Notes under the pieces: generated by a model
Database searches by the model: none
Seen by the model: only the letters and a program-made list of their open reading frames with translations
What the model was told of the DNA's origin: nothing
Assembly: GCA_963662175.1 (NCBI GenBank)
Contig: OY759221.1
Coordinates: 23,175,027-23,239,026, forward strand
Direction: 5' to 3'
DNA length: 64,000 nucleotides
Source: Aradus depressus
Lineage: Eukaryota > Arthropoda > Insecta > Hemiptera > Aradidae
Made by a program: the position numbers and the translations under genes
Shown here: positions 1-9,704 of the stretch, in pieces
How the letters are laid out: every line of letters begins with the position of its first letter
Numbering within the stretch: position 1 is the stretch's first letter

Positions 1-21
1 CTTAGTTCATAACTAGACTGA

Positions 22-226
22 GTGAGCAGGGTTAAAAGTGAGCAGGGTTAAAGTGAGCAGGGTTAAAAGTGAGCAGGGTTAAGGTGAGCAGGGTTAAAAG
101 TGAGCAGGGTTAAAAGTGAGCAGGGTTAAAAGTGAGCAGGGTTAAAAGTGAGCAGGGTTAAAAGTGAGCAGGGTTAAAAGTGAGCAGGGTTAAAAGTGAG
201 CAGGGTTAAAAGTGAGCAGGGTTAAT
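22..226. repeat. 16-bp minisatellite, about 13 copies
   Basis: Unit GTGAGCAGGGTTAAAA is repeated head to tail about 13 times. Two early units are one base short. The array runs into a degenerate GGGGTTA and then a (TA)n stretch to about 260. The near identity of the units indicates recent expansion. No coding frame or promoter is visible. Confidence 0.95.
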
Positions 227-260
227 ATATAAGGGGGTTAATATATATATATATATATAT

Positions 261-483
261 CTTTAGTGGAATAGACAATATTTCAAAAATAAGTTTGTTT
301 TATTTATTTATTACAAATTCCACAATATGTCCGCGTTCCTCAACTTAGAAGTTGTTAATAGTGCGAGTCGGGCTACTAATGCGGTTAAGTTAAGTAAATT
401 AAGTGTTAAGTTTGCAAAGGCGAATCGGAATATTTGGTTCAATGTTTTATAATCTTTAGTGGAATAGACAATATTTCAAAAAA
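261..483. repeat. Direct duplication of a 30-bp segment, 193 bp apart
   Basis: CTTTAGTGGAATAGACAATA followed by TTTCAAAAAT occurs at 261-290 and again at 454-483. The interval holds a 41-codon ORF (327-452) that I do not recognise. This may be two partial copies of one unknown repeat. Confidence 0.55.
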
Positions 484-771
484 TAACAATATTTTATTAC
501 TCCACTAATATCCTATAAATTATAATAAATACATAGTTGAAAATCAAACATTTATAAAAAATGTTTCCTAGAATAGAAAAACAAAGGTACCGTCCCGTCC
601 GTGGCTCAACAATATCGTCTTATCGGGAAATGAACACTTAACTAGTAAAGAATGTACATATTTGTCAATTTAATAAATGTTATCAACAAAATACATACCT
701 GTTTTATTCCTTAGCTCACCTAAAAACACTTTTTTTTATACATTGATATATTTTTTCTCATTAATTGATGA

Positions 772-829
772 TATCCGTTATCCGGCGTCACGTCGGTCCC
801 GGCAACGCCGGATAAGGGAGAGTCTACTG
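772..829 (-). mobile_element. Tigger/pogo-type terminal inverted repeat, solo end
   Basis: Read on the minus strand this starts CAGTAGACTCTCCCTTATCC directly after a TA (830-831). It contains the palindrome-like GCCGGATAA repeats and GGGACC typical of Tigger-like DNA transposon ends. TA flanking is what the Tc1-mariner/pogo group leaves. The opposite end was not found upstream, so only one terminus, or a truncated copy, is present. Confidence 0.5.
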
Positions 830-830
830 T

Positions 831-1291
831 ACACATATAAAATTTCATAATTTTTTTTATGTTATAATTTTTGGAATCAGTAGGTTGGAAAGTATGAAAT
901 TACGTTGAAAAATCAGAATTTATGACTAATTATATAACTTCTTTTATACATGAATAATTATATTGCTAATCTCCAGTCATACTTTTTAATCAAATTCTGG
1001 TTACTAAGTTCTTTAAATGTTGAACTTGTCATAAACAGTGCAAAACTTGTCATTTGCTTTGAATGGCCTCAGAATAGTCTTGTCACTGAAACTGTCCAAC
1101 AGTTATAGAACAAGTTAAATAAAGATGAAACAATGAAGGACAACTGCCAAACTTTCAGTAGATTGAACAATTTGATAAATTATCAATTTAATTAAATGAG
1201 AAAACTTACATCATCCTTGAATTTAAACAAAATGGCATTCATATTTCATTAAGATACTGAAAAAGAAGCGGCCGGCAGGGGCGCAGGGCCT
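831..1291. other. A+T-rich stretch without recognisable features
   Basis: I see no element ends, no long ORF and no repeat shared with the rest of the window. A short AG...GTAAGT interval on the minus strand near 1206-1259 was considered as an exon but has stops in every frame. Confidence 0.5.
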
Positions 1292-1470
1292 TTAGTTCCC
1301 CAGCTAGACGATAGGGGAAGTTTTGTAATCGGTCGTAAAAAATAAATGTGTATCTGTGAACACGATAACTCCCAAAAATTTTATATGTGTACCCAGAATC
1401 CTCTAGGAACGACACCTATTTCCCCTCTCCACCCCCCACCCCCCCCACTCCGTCCAGAACGGACTACTCA
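1292..1470 (+). repeat. Family A interspersed repeat, 5' part
   Basis: It carries the family landmarks GGGGAAGTTTTGTAATCGGT and GAACACGATAACTCCC, then a C-rich tract. Family A is an unclassified repeat present in more than 20 pieces in this window. One end is a short palindrome resembling CTATACNAAGTATAG followed by GGGGAAGTTATGTAATCGG; the body contains repeated 'ATACATTCATTACATCGGCAG'-like blocks. Confidence 0.6.
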
Positions 1471-1631
1471 ACATTCTTACCTTAAATCATGGTTTATTTT
1501 CGTATTTAGGTGTCTTGTAAATGCTATTAGAAAAATACTTCTCTATTTTAGATATCAAAAGCCGATTGCATCAATTTTACCAAAGAATACATTGAACAAA
1601 TAAAATATTGTTACATTCCTTCTTTTCCATT

Positions 1632-1632
<1 letters not shown>

Positions 1633-1719
<87 letters not shown>

Positions 1720-1720
1720 A
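1633..1720. repeat. (CA)n microsatellite
   Basis: About 40 uninterrupted CA dinucleotides with one T interruption near the 3' end (CACATACACA). Likely length-polymorphic. Confidence 0.98.
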
Positions 1721-1730
1721 AGATGTTTAC

Positions 1731-2107
1731 GTATAATTTAAAATTCCAATGAAATCTTATCAATCTGACTACTAGCGCTACGGCTGTGCCGATAATGAAC
1801 TACTACTGATAAGGATTGTATGTGGCGCTACCTGAGCGGAAAAATCTATATTTTCACTGATTTGAACAACGAAAGGGTCAGGCTATGTTTTCTGCGGGCG
1901 GAACGCCCGCTATAATACCCATGTGAATTATTACAACGTAAATCGTAATCGTAAAAATAATTCTAATGATCAGGAACCAGACAAAAAAAGAGTTCGAGTT
2001 TTTTCCGCTCAGGTAGCGCTACAAACAATCAGTAGTAGTTCATTATCGGCACAACCGTAGTGCTAGTAGTCAGATTGATAAGATTTCATTAGAATTTAAA
2101 ATTATGC
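1731..2107. mobile_element. Mutator-like (MULE) MITE with ~115-bp inverted repeats and 9-bp TSD
   Basis: Left arm 1731-1846 and right arm 1999-2107 are inverted copies. They share ATGAAATCTTATCAATCTGA, then GTGCCGATAATGAACTACTA and GCGCTACCTGAGCGGAAAAA, with one short indel. The 9-bp sequence GATGTTTAC flanks both sides (1722-1730 and 2108-2116). Long TIRs plus a 9-bp duplication are the hallmark of Mutator-like elements. The 377-bp element has no room for a transposase and is nonautonomous. The spacer holds a small GCGGGCG...CGCCCGC hairpin near 1895. Seen: arms and duplication. Family assignment is inferred from these two traits. Confidence 0.85.
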
Positions 2108-2116
2108 GATGTTTAC

Positions 2117-3129
2117 TCATAACTGAGGATATTAATTAAACTAAAACAGTTTTTTTCTTCCCTAAATTTTGCATTTTACATATAATTGTTATAGTTTCAG
2201 CGCCACTTTAAATAGTGAGAGGCTGTTTTTAAACTAACTATACAAATGTAACCACCTCACTCTCTGGAAATCTCTTCAAATTTGTTTGCCCAATTCAAAT
2301 TCATGAACCATTTCACAGTGTCTTTTAGTACTTTTCCTTATCTCTTGCATTCTTTTAAACAGTGAGATGAGTAGCATTAAGGATACCGTTTACAATTAAC
2401 ATTACAAAATAGTCCTGTTACAAGTGAAAATTAAGGTAATTCATAAATGGTCCACCGCCTGGTTATAGAACGTATAATACTAAAAAAATAGAAAATACTA
2501 AAATACACTAAAAAGAGTGAGGATTTTAGGAGAGGTGGTTTGTTATCTTTGTGGGTGTCTACGCACAACATTCGTAAACATGGCGCTTTCTGAATGGACT
2601 GTATTCGATTGGTGCTGATTCATGAAGAAGCTAACTTAACATAAAATGATGATTTTAATATTTCTTAAACACTATTTAGTACTCACGGATAGCTGTAACT
2701 CTTATACTGGATTTAGCCGCATCTATAAGGTACATAATAAAGGGGGAAACAATGATATAGAATTAATATATATTGTCTGGCCAGGCTTATATTAAATAGA
2801 ACAGGGCTTGACTGCTCGTTTGTCTATAAGCAAACATAAACTGAGAAAACGTAAATTAACACATTATGAACTGTTTCCCACGATGGAAACTACATAAGAA
2901 GCGAAGTACCATATGTACTTTCACACACTGAGTAACCAATAACTTCACACAATACGGCTTGTAAGACCGTACTTCTGTCACGAGAGCTTTTTGGGCACTG
3001 TTCGAAACGAGCTTGGTCGTTCAAGAGTGAGGGAAAATCATTCATATCTATCCGCTAATCCCTAGAAAACATAAGCCCGAACAGTGTGTCTGTCGACTCC
3101 CGAATATACCGCCACGAAATTATCCCCTT
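2117..3129. other. Unannotated A+T-rich region
   Basis: About 1 kb with no recognisable TE ends or coding signal on either strand. Several short ORFs are all below 50 codons. Confidence 0.5.
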
Positions 3130-3385
3130 AAGGATACACAAACTCCTTATGGGAAACAACTATTAATTTTCAACCGATTTGGCCAAAGGAAAAGAGGGAT
3201 CAGGGTGGGGCTAAACACAAAAATCTAATAACTACATTTGTAATATATTATTGACATGAAATTTCATATGTAGATTCAAAGCCCTATACGGACGCCACTA
3301 TTTATTTTCAGCGACAACAGCAAAAGGGGAAGAAATCCACTCAAAAATTCCAATAACTGCCGACCCTATTAGGATGGCACTGTGA
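3130..3385 (+). repeat. Family A interspersed repeat, internal part
   Basis: It matches the family body: ATTAATTTTCAACCGATTTG, a GACATGAAATTTCATATGTA block, then CAATAACTGCCGA. A TAA/TTA-rich imperfect palindrome follows at about 3400-3460. Confidence 0.6.
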
Positions 3386-3527
3386 TGTAAACATAATTAC
3401 TATCATAATTATAATAATAATAATTTTTTATTAAATTGATATTATTATTATAATAGAAGACATAGAAAACTAGAATGGAATTTAATAGTTTAAACAGGTG
3501 AACTGCCTTCTATATATTCTATATATA

Positions 3528-3716
3528 TAGGTTAGGTTTTATGACTCATGCCCGGGCTTTGACATCGTACAGACTCAGGACCATCTCTTAACGTCCCATC
3601 CTCAAGTTTATTTTACCTCCCATATAAAAGAAACTAAGGGCCTCGGTCGGGTTTCGAACCCACGATCCTGAGCCCAGAAGACAAGCACGCACACCACTGA
3701 GCCACCGGCGCCCTCT
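3528..3716 (-). mobile_element. tRNA-derived SINE, short (internally deleted) form
   Basis: On the minus strand it starts GGCGCCGGTGGCTCAGTGG (A box) and carries GGGTTCGAAACCC (B box), so it is a Pol III type SINE. It ends in CATAAAACCTAACCTA. The segment normally lying between the GATGTCA motif and TTAAAGCCCGGG (about 110-120 bp) is absent, as in the copy at 36662-36874. The TA-rich flanks TCTATATTCTATATATATAG (left) and a near copy (right) suggest a target duplication. Confidence 0.85.
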
Positions 3717-3736
3717 ATTCTATACCTATATATATA

Positions 3737-4089
3737 GGGTTAGGTTAGGTTAGGTATTAGGACTCATGCCCGGGCTTTAACTACGAGGTCATATCGCCTA
3801 CTACCAGAGCGCTCTTTCGTCACTCTGGTGGACATGAGACCGACTCTACTGTGGGAGTCCTAAATTTTGCCTACCCTAAATTTTGTATTCACCTAGGATA
3901 GGGGTCTTTAACGAGTACCTGACATCCTACAGGCTCGGGACCATCGCTTAACGTCCCATCCGAAGGACGGCGTGTTTAAGTTTATTTTACCTGCCCGATA
4001 AAATAAACTAAGGGCCTCGGTCGGGATACGAACCCACGTTCTTGAGCTCAGAAGTCAAGCACGCATACCACTGAGCTACCGGCTCCCCT
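3737..4089 (-). mobile_element. tRNA-derived SINE, full length
   Basis: Its plus-strand start is the reversed tail GGGTTAGGTTAGGTTAGG: three or more TTAGG pentamers, identical to the insect telomere repeat. The head at the right end has GAGCTACCGG (reversed A box) and TTCGAACCCA-type B box with one change. It lies only about 20 bp from the preceding SINE. Confidence 0.9.
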
Positions 4090-4399
4090 CCTATATATAT
4101 ATAATTGGTACGAAGTAAAGTAAAATCAATTTTCTGTCTAGAGTTATCTATTTAAGAACTTTGATAAACCCATTAAAGCTTATCTCAAATGTATTTAATT
4201 TTTTTATTTTTTTTTTAGTTCAAACTTCATCAATTTTTTTAAGGTAGGTACAATTAACATTTCAATTACTATTATTATTCAGTTATATCTTTAGATAGTA
4301 AAATCACATATTAAAATTAATTTATTAATTATTATTAACATTAACTTTTTTATTCAATAATTTTTTTAAATTTATTATTAACATTATTTTATTTATTAC

Positions 4400-4640
4400 A
4401 GCACCTCTTTGAAATCGGAAGGGCGGGAGGGTCAGAGAAGGGTGCTCGATTCAAATACTCTAATAACTGCTGATGTAATGAATGCATCGAAACAAAATGT
4501 AGTATGAGGATTCAGAAGCTACGATGTAAGTCAAATATTCATTTTTAGCGAGGTAGAGCGAAAACTTCATTGATTAATTCGTGCTGAGGAAGTACATAGC
4601 CAGTGATTCACCAGTATTTTTCCGTATCAAATTTACTCAG
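4400..4640 (+). repeat. Family A interspersed repeat, 3' part
   Basis: Landmarks TAATAACTGCTGATGTAATG, GTATGAGGATTCAGAAGC and ATTGATTAATTCGTGCTG, ending GTGATTCACCAGTATTTTT, define the family's 3' portion. Confidence 0.6.
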
Positions 4641-4904
4641 CCCTACTTTTTATTTATTTATTTATTTTTGTATTTGAATTCAAAACTCATTACAAGTGAT
4701 ATGTTTTTTTTAAATTTGAATTTATCCAGGAAACAATTGGACTACTGATTCTTTATGTATGATTTGTTTCACGTTTTTATTTATATTTTTTTATTGTTTT
4801 GGGGTAAAAATAGATGTTCAATTTAAATTTATATCACACCTTATTTAATACAGATTATGAAACTTTTTTTTTCTTCCAGTCCTAAATTCAATGCAGAAAT
4901 TTAA

Positions 4905-5110
4905 AAACAAAGATCAAAAATTATATGCGAGTTTTCAACGGAATTTCAGGTTTTCCGACCTCTAGATTTCTAATATGAAAAACAATGTCTGCCAGTCAGT
5001 GTGTCTGTGAACAGGATAACCTCCGATAGAATGAATCTATCGACATGAAATTTTATATGTGAATGGATTAGATCTGATGTCAATACACAGAGACATTCAT
5101 CTAGACCCAG
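4905..5110 (+). repeat. Family A interspersed repeat, 5' part
   Basis: GAGTTTTCAACGGAATTTCA, then CCGACCTCTAGATT, then TGTGTCTGTGAACAGGATAA. It lacks the palindromic terminus, so it is truncated at the 5' side. Confidence 0.6.
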
Positions 5111-5571
5111 AAACAGTTTTAAACAAGCTTGCACAATCAAAAGCTAGAAGACTTGAATTAATTTTGTAATGACCCTTAAAACAATTAAATTTGTATATAT
5201 ATATATGTTACATATGTTATATATGTGAATATAGTCAGCTGACCAGAATAGTAGCTGATACAACGAGATAAAACACTGTTCGCGTAGGGTAAACCTGATC
5301 AATTCACAGCTATTCTATAAGCGGTGAAGGCCCCGAACATTGCTCTTGGAATATCTCATTACGAGCAATAAAATCATACATTTTTTTTCACGTTCTCTTT
5401 TATTTTTGGGCTAAATAATAAAAAAAAATCGTGTTTTATGTCCAAAAATATTATTTAATACATACCTTTCATTTTTATATTTTTTTTTGCCGAGTTCCTC
5501 AAAAGATTTCCTCCTTATCTGTCTAAGCTGCGTTAGGTTTCATCATTAATTTCTTTACATTTATTTTTCAT

Positions 5572-5899
5572 TTAGTTATTATGACTCTTGTCTGGGCTTT
5601 AACTACGAGGTCATATCGCCTACTACCAGAGCGCTCTTTCTGGTGGACATGAGCCCGACTCTACAATGGGAGTCCTAAATTTTGCCTACCTAAGTTTATT
5701 CACCTAAAGTGGAAGTCTTTGACTTGTACCTGACATCGCACAGGCTCGGGACCATCGCTTAACACCACATCCAAAGGATGGCGTGATCAAGGTTTTTTCA
5801 CCTCCCAGATAAAAAACCTAGGGGCCGCGGCCGGGTTTCGAAGCTGTGATCTTCAGCTCAATAAGTAAGCACGCATACAAATGAGCTAACGGCGCCCTC
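5572..5899 (-). mobile_element. tRNA-derived SINE, old subfamily
   Basis: The tail is of the TTAGTTATTATGACTC type (no TTAGG pentamers) and the pre-tail region has the TTTTTTCACCTCCCAG variant rather than TTTATTTTACCTCCCAG. The A and B boxes are both mutated (CAAATGAGCTAACGG at the head). This is a diverged, presumably transcriptionally dead copy. Confidence 0.88.
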
Positions 5900-6049
5900 T
5901 TGGCAATCTTAATGTATACAGTTTTACCATGTTATTGTTTAACGGAAATTAATACTGTTATTATTTATTTTTTTATATACCTATATATTTTTTTGGCTTT
6001 ATGTTATTTTGATGCATATTGTCACTGTGTTATCTAGTTCTTTACGACA

Positions 6050-6177
6050 TCCAAGGCCCCTGGAGGGAGTTTTATCTATGAAATAAAGCCCTCTCCCGGT
6101 CGGGATTCGAACCCGCAAACCATGGTGGGACCATGCGACCAAGGTCTTACTTCACACGGCCACCATGGCCCCCTAAT
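6050..6177 (-). mobile_element. Second tRNA-derived SINE family, 5' part
   Basis: On the minus strand it reads GGGGGCCATGGTGGCCGTGT, then a perfect B box GGGTTCGAATCCC, then GACCGGGAGAGGGCTTTATT. It is clearly distinct from the dominant SINE. The A-box region TGGTGGCCGTGTG is degenerate. Only one copy is seen in the window. Family membership beyond 'tRNA-like head' is inference. Confidence 0.65.
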
Positions 6178-6189
6178 ATTATTATTATT

Positions 6190-6315
6190 ATTACCTGTTT
6201 TATAAACTGGATTTGGCTGAAAATCAATAGGTATCGATGTTACAGGGTTTTGAATTGTTCATGTCGATAAATTCATTCTTTCGGGAGTTATCGGGTTCAC
6301 ATCCACACACACAGG
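6190..6315 (-). repeat. Family A fragment
   Basis: It contains GGCTGAAAATCAATAGGT and ATTCATTCTTTCGGGAGTTA, the reverse orientation of the family body. Confidence 0.55.
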
Positions 6316-6339
6316 CAAAATTCTCCAATATTGGAGGTG

Positions 6340-6690
6340 ATTTATTTCAGAGATTCGAACTATCCGCAGGTAGCTTAAGACGATGAGTGAGGCTGACTAC
6401 CCAGAGTTCGGTCGATTCGTCGCCTCCTGGCGGAAGGTAAAGAAGGCAGTTTAGCGTGGTTCGGGGGATGACCGCGGGTTGCTAGTAACATGGGCCACCT
6501 GCGACCATCCTCGGCGCAACGCAGCCAAAAGCATGGATGTCTGGTTCCGAGTATTGGCGGGTTCTACAGCAGGCCATAGCAGCAATAAAATATTAAATAA
6601 ACGAGAATTATATTGTGCCCTTATTCCTCCCTACGCGGAGGAAGGGTGTCGGTGAGCCTCCTTCAGGGGCTGGTACACCTGAAAAAAAAA
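6340..6690 (+). mobile_element. Retroelement 3' end with poly(A), unclassified LINE-like
   Basis: A G+C-richer block ends in a run of nine A (6681-6689). One frame reads ADYPEFGRFVASWRKVKKAV, and the block at about 8125-8190 encodes the related TSYPVFSRFVGFWRVQKKAV, so two diverged copies of one coding sequence exist. The protein is not recognised. The poly(A) end suggests a LINE. Confidence 0.4.
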
Positions 6691-6747
6691 GTAACTTTAG
6701 ACGAAGACTCTGTGATAACAAACAGAGAAATGTATATAAGTTCGGGA

Positions 6748-7042
6748 GGGCGCCGGCAGCTGAGAGATAGCGTGCTTGTCTACTGAGCTCAAGATCGCCA
6801 TGTTCGAAACCTGGTTTAGGCCCTTAGGTTTTTTATTTGGGAGGTGGAAAAACCTTGAGCACGCTGTCCTTCGGATGGGACATTAAGCGATGGTCCTGGG
6901 TCTGTACGATGTCACTACTCCTTAAAGATAAAGGGGTAAGCAAGCTTTAGGACTCCCACAGTAGAGTCGGGCTCACGTCCAGCGGAGCGACAAAAGAGCG
7001 CTTCGATACGACCTAGTAGTTAAAGCCCGAGCATGAATCACA
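6748..7042 (+). mobile_element. tRNA-derived SINE, old subfamily
   Basis: The head GGCGCCGGCAGCTGAGAG has a broken A box. The B box is GTTCGAAACCTGG. The central domain GTCCTTCGGATGGGACATTA is preserved. The tail is GCATGAATCACAATTATA, so the usual GTCATAATAACTAAC end is decayed. It ends about 40 bp from the signal-peptide exon below. Confidence 0.85.
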
Positions 7043-7079
7043 ATTATATAAATAAAAAGAATGAGTTAATGTTACTTAC

Positions 7080-7198
7080 TTGTAGAGCTGATGGAAATAG
7101 GCGGACTACTGGTTGGTGTTCCCAGTCAGATAGTGCAGCAACTACTGCTCCCAGCACAAGAAGGCACACCGGAACCAATTTGTGCCACATACCGAGAC
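7080..7198 (-). CDS. Candidate host-gene exon: signal peptide of a secreted or membrane protein
   Basis: On the minus strand a pyrimidine-rich tract ending TTTTTTGTGTGTTTCAG is followed by an 8-nt leader, then ATG at 7190. The frame is open for exactly 37 codons to CAA, where a consensus donor GTAAGTAAC begins (7079 downward). The peptide starts MWHKLVPVCLLVLGAVVAA, a textbook n-region and hydrophobic core, then continues LSDWEHQPVVRLFPSALQ. Signal cleavage after VVAA or ALS is plausible. Base composition is clearly richer in G+C than the surroundings, and no transposon similarity is visible. Acceptor, start codon, signal peptide and donor all occur in the right order within 120 bp, so I take this as a real exon of a long-intron gene transcribed leftward. 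I do not recognise the protein. Further exons would lie below 7079 and were not found; a frame-compatible upstream exon may lie at 17653-17701. Confidence 0.6.
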
Positions 7199-7244
7199 CT
7201 GAAACACACAAAAAACAAAGCCGTTTGAGCTAAAAATAATTATT

Positions 7245-7602
7245 TTTCATATTGCTGGCATCCTTATGGGATTTATAATTTAAAAATTCAATTTGATGTC
7301 GATACATTCATTACATCGGCCGTTATTGGTTTTTGAGCTGTGCCTCTCCGTAATCTCCCATCCATATGATTGATTTGGCTGATAATCAATTTTCGCCAAT
7401 AAACTTCCTCAGAAAAAAACCTCCAACCTATGGCTCAAAATCAATAATCGACACATACAGCCTTCTGAGTCCCGCTAAATTTTTTGACGATACATTCATT
7501 ACATTGGTAGTTATTGGGTTTTGTTTGTTGAGCCCCTCTTGGCGATTTGGCTGAAATTAATTACATAACTTCCCCTATACTTCGTATGACTGAAGAAGTA
7601 GG
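7245..7602 (-). repeat. Family A copy with intact palindromic end
   Basis: Two tandem body blocks (GATACATTCATTACATCGGC and a second about 165 bp later) precede the terminus ATTACATAACTTCCCCTATA, CTTCGTATGACTGAAGAAGT. It shows the internal tandem structure of the family. Confidence 0.65.
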
Positions 7603-7648
7603 AGCCACTCACCGGGCCTCGATACCTGGGGTATGTTCGGGTTGATGG

Positions 7649-7795
7649 TTAATACCCTTTAAAACTCAACTCGTTAACCCTCATCCAATGTGTCGCTGCT
7701 CTTTCAATTAAAGCAATCCATGCAGGGAAATTACTTTGTTCTAAAATTGGTCTGAATAATCTACTTAACAGCTTAAAATGTTGAGGTTGGTATCT
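7649..7795 (-). pseudogene. Coding-like relic, unidentified
   Basis: A minus-strand frame of about 48 codons ends at TAA (7649-7651). It reads in part FKLLSRLFRPILEQSNFPAW then IALIERAATHWMRVNEL. Composition and residue use look like protein, but there is no start, no clear splice acceptor and no family I can name. It may be the end of a transposon ORF or a terminal exon. Confidence 0.3.
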
Positions 7796-7974
7796 TTACA
7801 CCAAATGAAGGATAAACCTATGTAGCAGTTCTAATTAATAAGCAGTTCTGTGAAGTGAATGCTTACGACAGGTAGACAACCTTCAGAAATTCAGTTGATG
7901 TTCCTATAACCTATATATTTTCGGGTGGTTTGTAAATTGATATATTATCAGGTCACTGAGATCCTAACTCCAAA

Positions 7975-8320
7975 TTCTTCTTCTTTCGGAGAAAGGACAA
8001 CCCAGGTCTCCCTCTACATGTGGGGGCATCGCTATTGCAGAACATGTAGTCTTCCATAGTCCGCTGTACAACCAGAGACTGGATCATACCTGAGACTGGA
8101 TCTGCTGCAGCTGGTGACGGAGACCAGCTACCCAGTGTTCAGCCGGTTTGTCGGCTTCTGGCGAGTGCAGAAAAAAGCGGTGTGACGTGCTGAGGCGACC
8201 ACCGCTCGCCAGCCCGTCATAGCCTCACTTAAGAACCACTCTGATTTCCCCATACAAAGACGGACGGGTGAAGTAGCACAAGTGCAAGGTGCAATCGGAG
8301 ACAATAAAGGATAATAAAGG
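7975..8320 (+). mobile_element. LINE-like fragment related to 6340-6690
   Basis: It shares the YPVFSRFVGFWRVQKKAV frame with the upstream block and ends in GACAATAAAGGATAATAAAGG-like tail repeats. Frames are broken by stops; it is a decayed copy. Confidence 0.35.
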
Positions 8321-8429
8321 TTCGTAAAGTAAGTGATAATGTGTAATTTCCCACGTTGTCTTGCAAAATTTAAGTCAATTTAAGTTTGCTGAACTCACAC
8401 AGATCCACCCTATTCAAAAAAAAAATTTT

Positions 8430-8757
8430 AATGAAAATGTCACATGGTTCAAATACGATCTGATCACATTTTGGCCGGGAAGGCTATGTACATTTTGCCG
8501 CTTATATTTTTGCGGTAGTCAAAAATCTCTAAAAGTAAAAGTTGTGGGGAATATTAGAAGACAAATTTTATACGAAATACGGTACACGTACAAAATTTCT
8601 TGTCGAGTCATTTATTCTATCTTGTTCACAGACGACCTAGACATTTTTTTTTTTTTTTTTTCCATTTTTTGAACCGGGGAAATTCCGGTGAAAATTCACA
8701 TAGAATTTTTAACCGGTTACATAACTTACCCTATACTTTGTATAGCTGGGAAGTAAA
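8430..8757 (-). repeat. Family A copy, palindromic terminal part
   Basis: TTGTTCACAGACGACC, a T16 run, GAACCGGGGAAATTCCGGTG, then the end TTAACCGGTTACATAACTTA and CCCTATACTTTGTATAGCTG. It has the best preserved terminal palindrome (CTATACTTTGTATAG). Confidence 0.65.
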
Positions 8758-9073
8758 AAAGCTAGTAGGTATGTGTTGAGTGAGCAACAGTAGGCACTTC
8801 TGCTAGTATGTACTATGGAAACGACTGGTACCTCAGCTGGTAGGCCCCCAGCCCCTCATATTTCACATTACATGGGCTTCTGGGTTTCTTCTATTATCTG
8901 TAACTATTCTATATTCTAGCTACTTCGATATTCTTTATGAATTTTAGACAGAATATCAAAAAGTCACTGAAGTTTTAAAGAAAAAAAAATATCAATATCA
9001 AACAGTGTATTTTTTTATGTATATTTTAAACCTGTGCAAAAGATCCTATAGGTACTCTTCGTTTTGTTAGTTA

Positions 9074-9379
9074 ATTATTATGACTCATGCCCGGGTTTTA
9101 ACTACGATGTCACGCACTCATTCGTCACTCTGGTGTGCCTGAGCCTGACTCTTTTTTGAAAGTCCTATAGGACGACTACTGCCTACCCAAGTTTAGTTAC
9201 CTAAGATACTGGAATATTTAACGAGTATCTGACTCGAGACCATCGCTTAACGTTCCATCCGAAGGATGGCATGCTCAAGGTTTTTTCACCTTCCAGATAA
9301 AAACCTAAGGGCCTTGGCTGGGTTTCGAACTCCCGATTTTAGCTCAGTAGGCACACTACCACTGAGCTACCGGAACCCG
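9074..9379 (-). mobile_element. tRNA-derived SINE, old subfamily
   Basis: The tail reads TTAATTATTATGACTCATGC on the plus strand. The head at the right end has GAGCTACCGG and a mutated B box (GTTTCGAACTCCC). A short deletion removes part of the GAGGTCATATCGCC block. Confidence 0.88.
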
Positions 9380-9704
9380 ATGGTGTTTCTCGATGGTTTC
9401 ACAATCTAATGATCATTAATGACCTTAATACATTAGTGGCTGTTAAAAATAAATAAATAACTTATTAAAAAAAGCAAGTCTTTATAAGTCGAACCTATTT
9501 TCTCCAACCTCAAAGTAGCTGAATAGATAATTATATTTCTTGAATTATGATAAACCTAACTGAAGATAGAACCCAGAGAATTACTTTCTTTGATCTTTCA
9601 AGCTCCGTACCAACTCAATAGAGTTAATTAAAATCGACTTATCTTAAAAAAAAAAATAGACTGAACAATTCTTATTTTGTAGGCTAAATGCTGACTAGTC
9701 TAAA

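Noticed and set aside
327..452. 41-codon ORF starting ATGTCCGCGTTCCTC
   Set aside because: Too short, no homology I recognise, no splice or promoter context; lies between two copies of a short direct repeat.
1206..1259. Minus-strand interval with TTTTTCAG acceptor and GTAAGT donor
   Set aside because: All three frames contain stops within the 50-odd bases, so it is not a coding exon.
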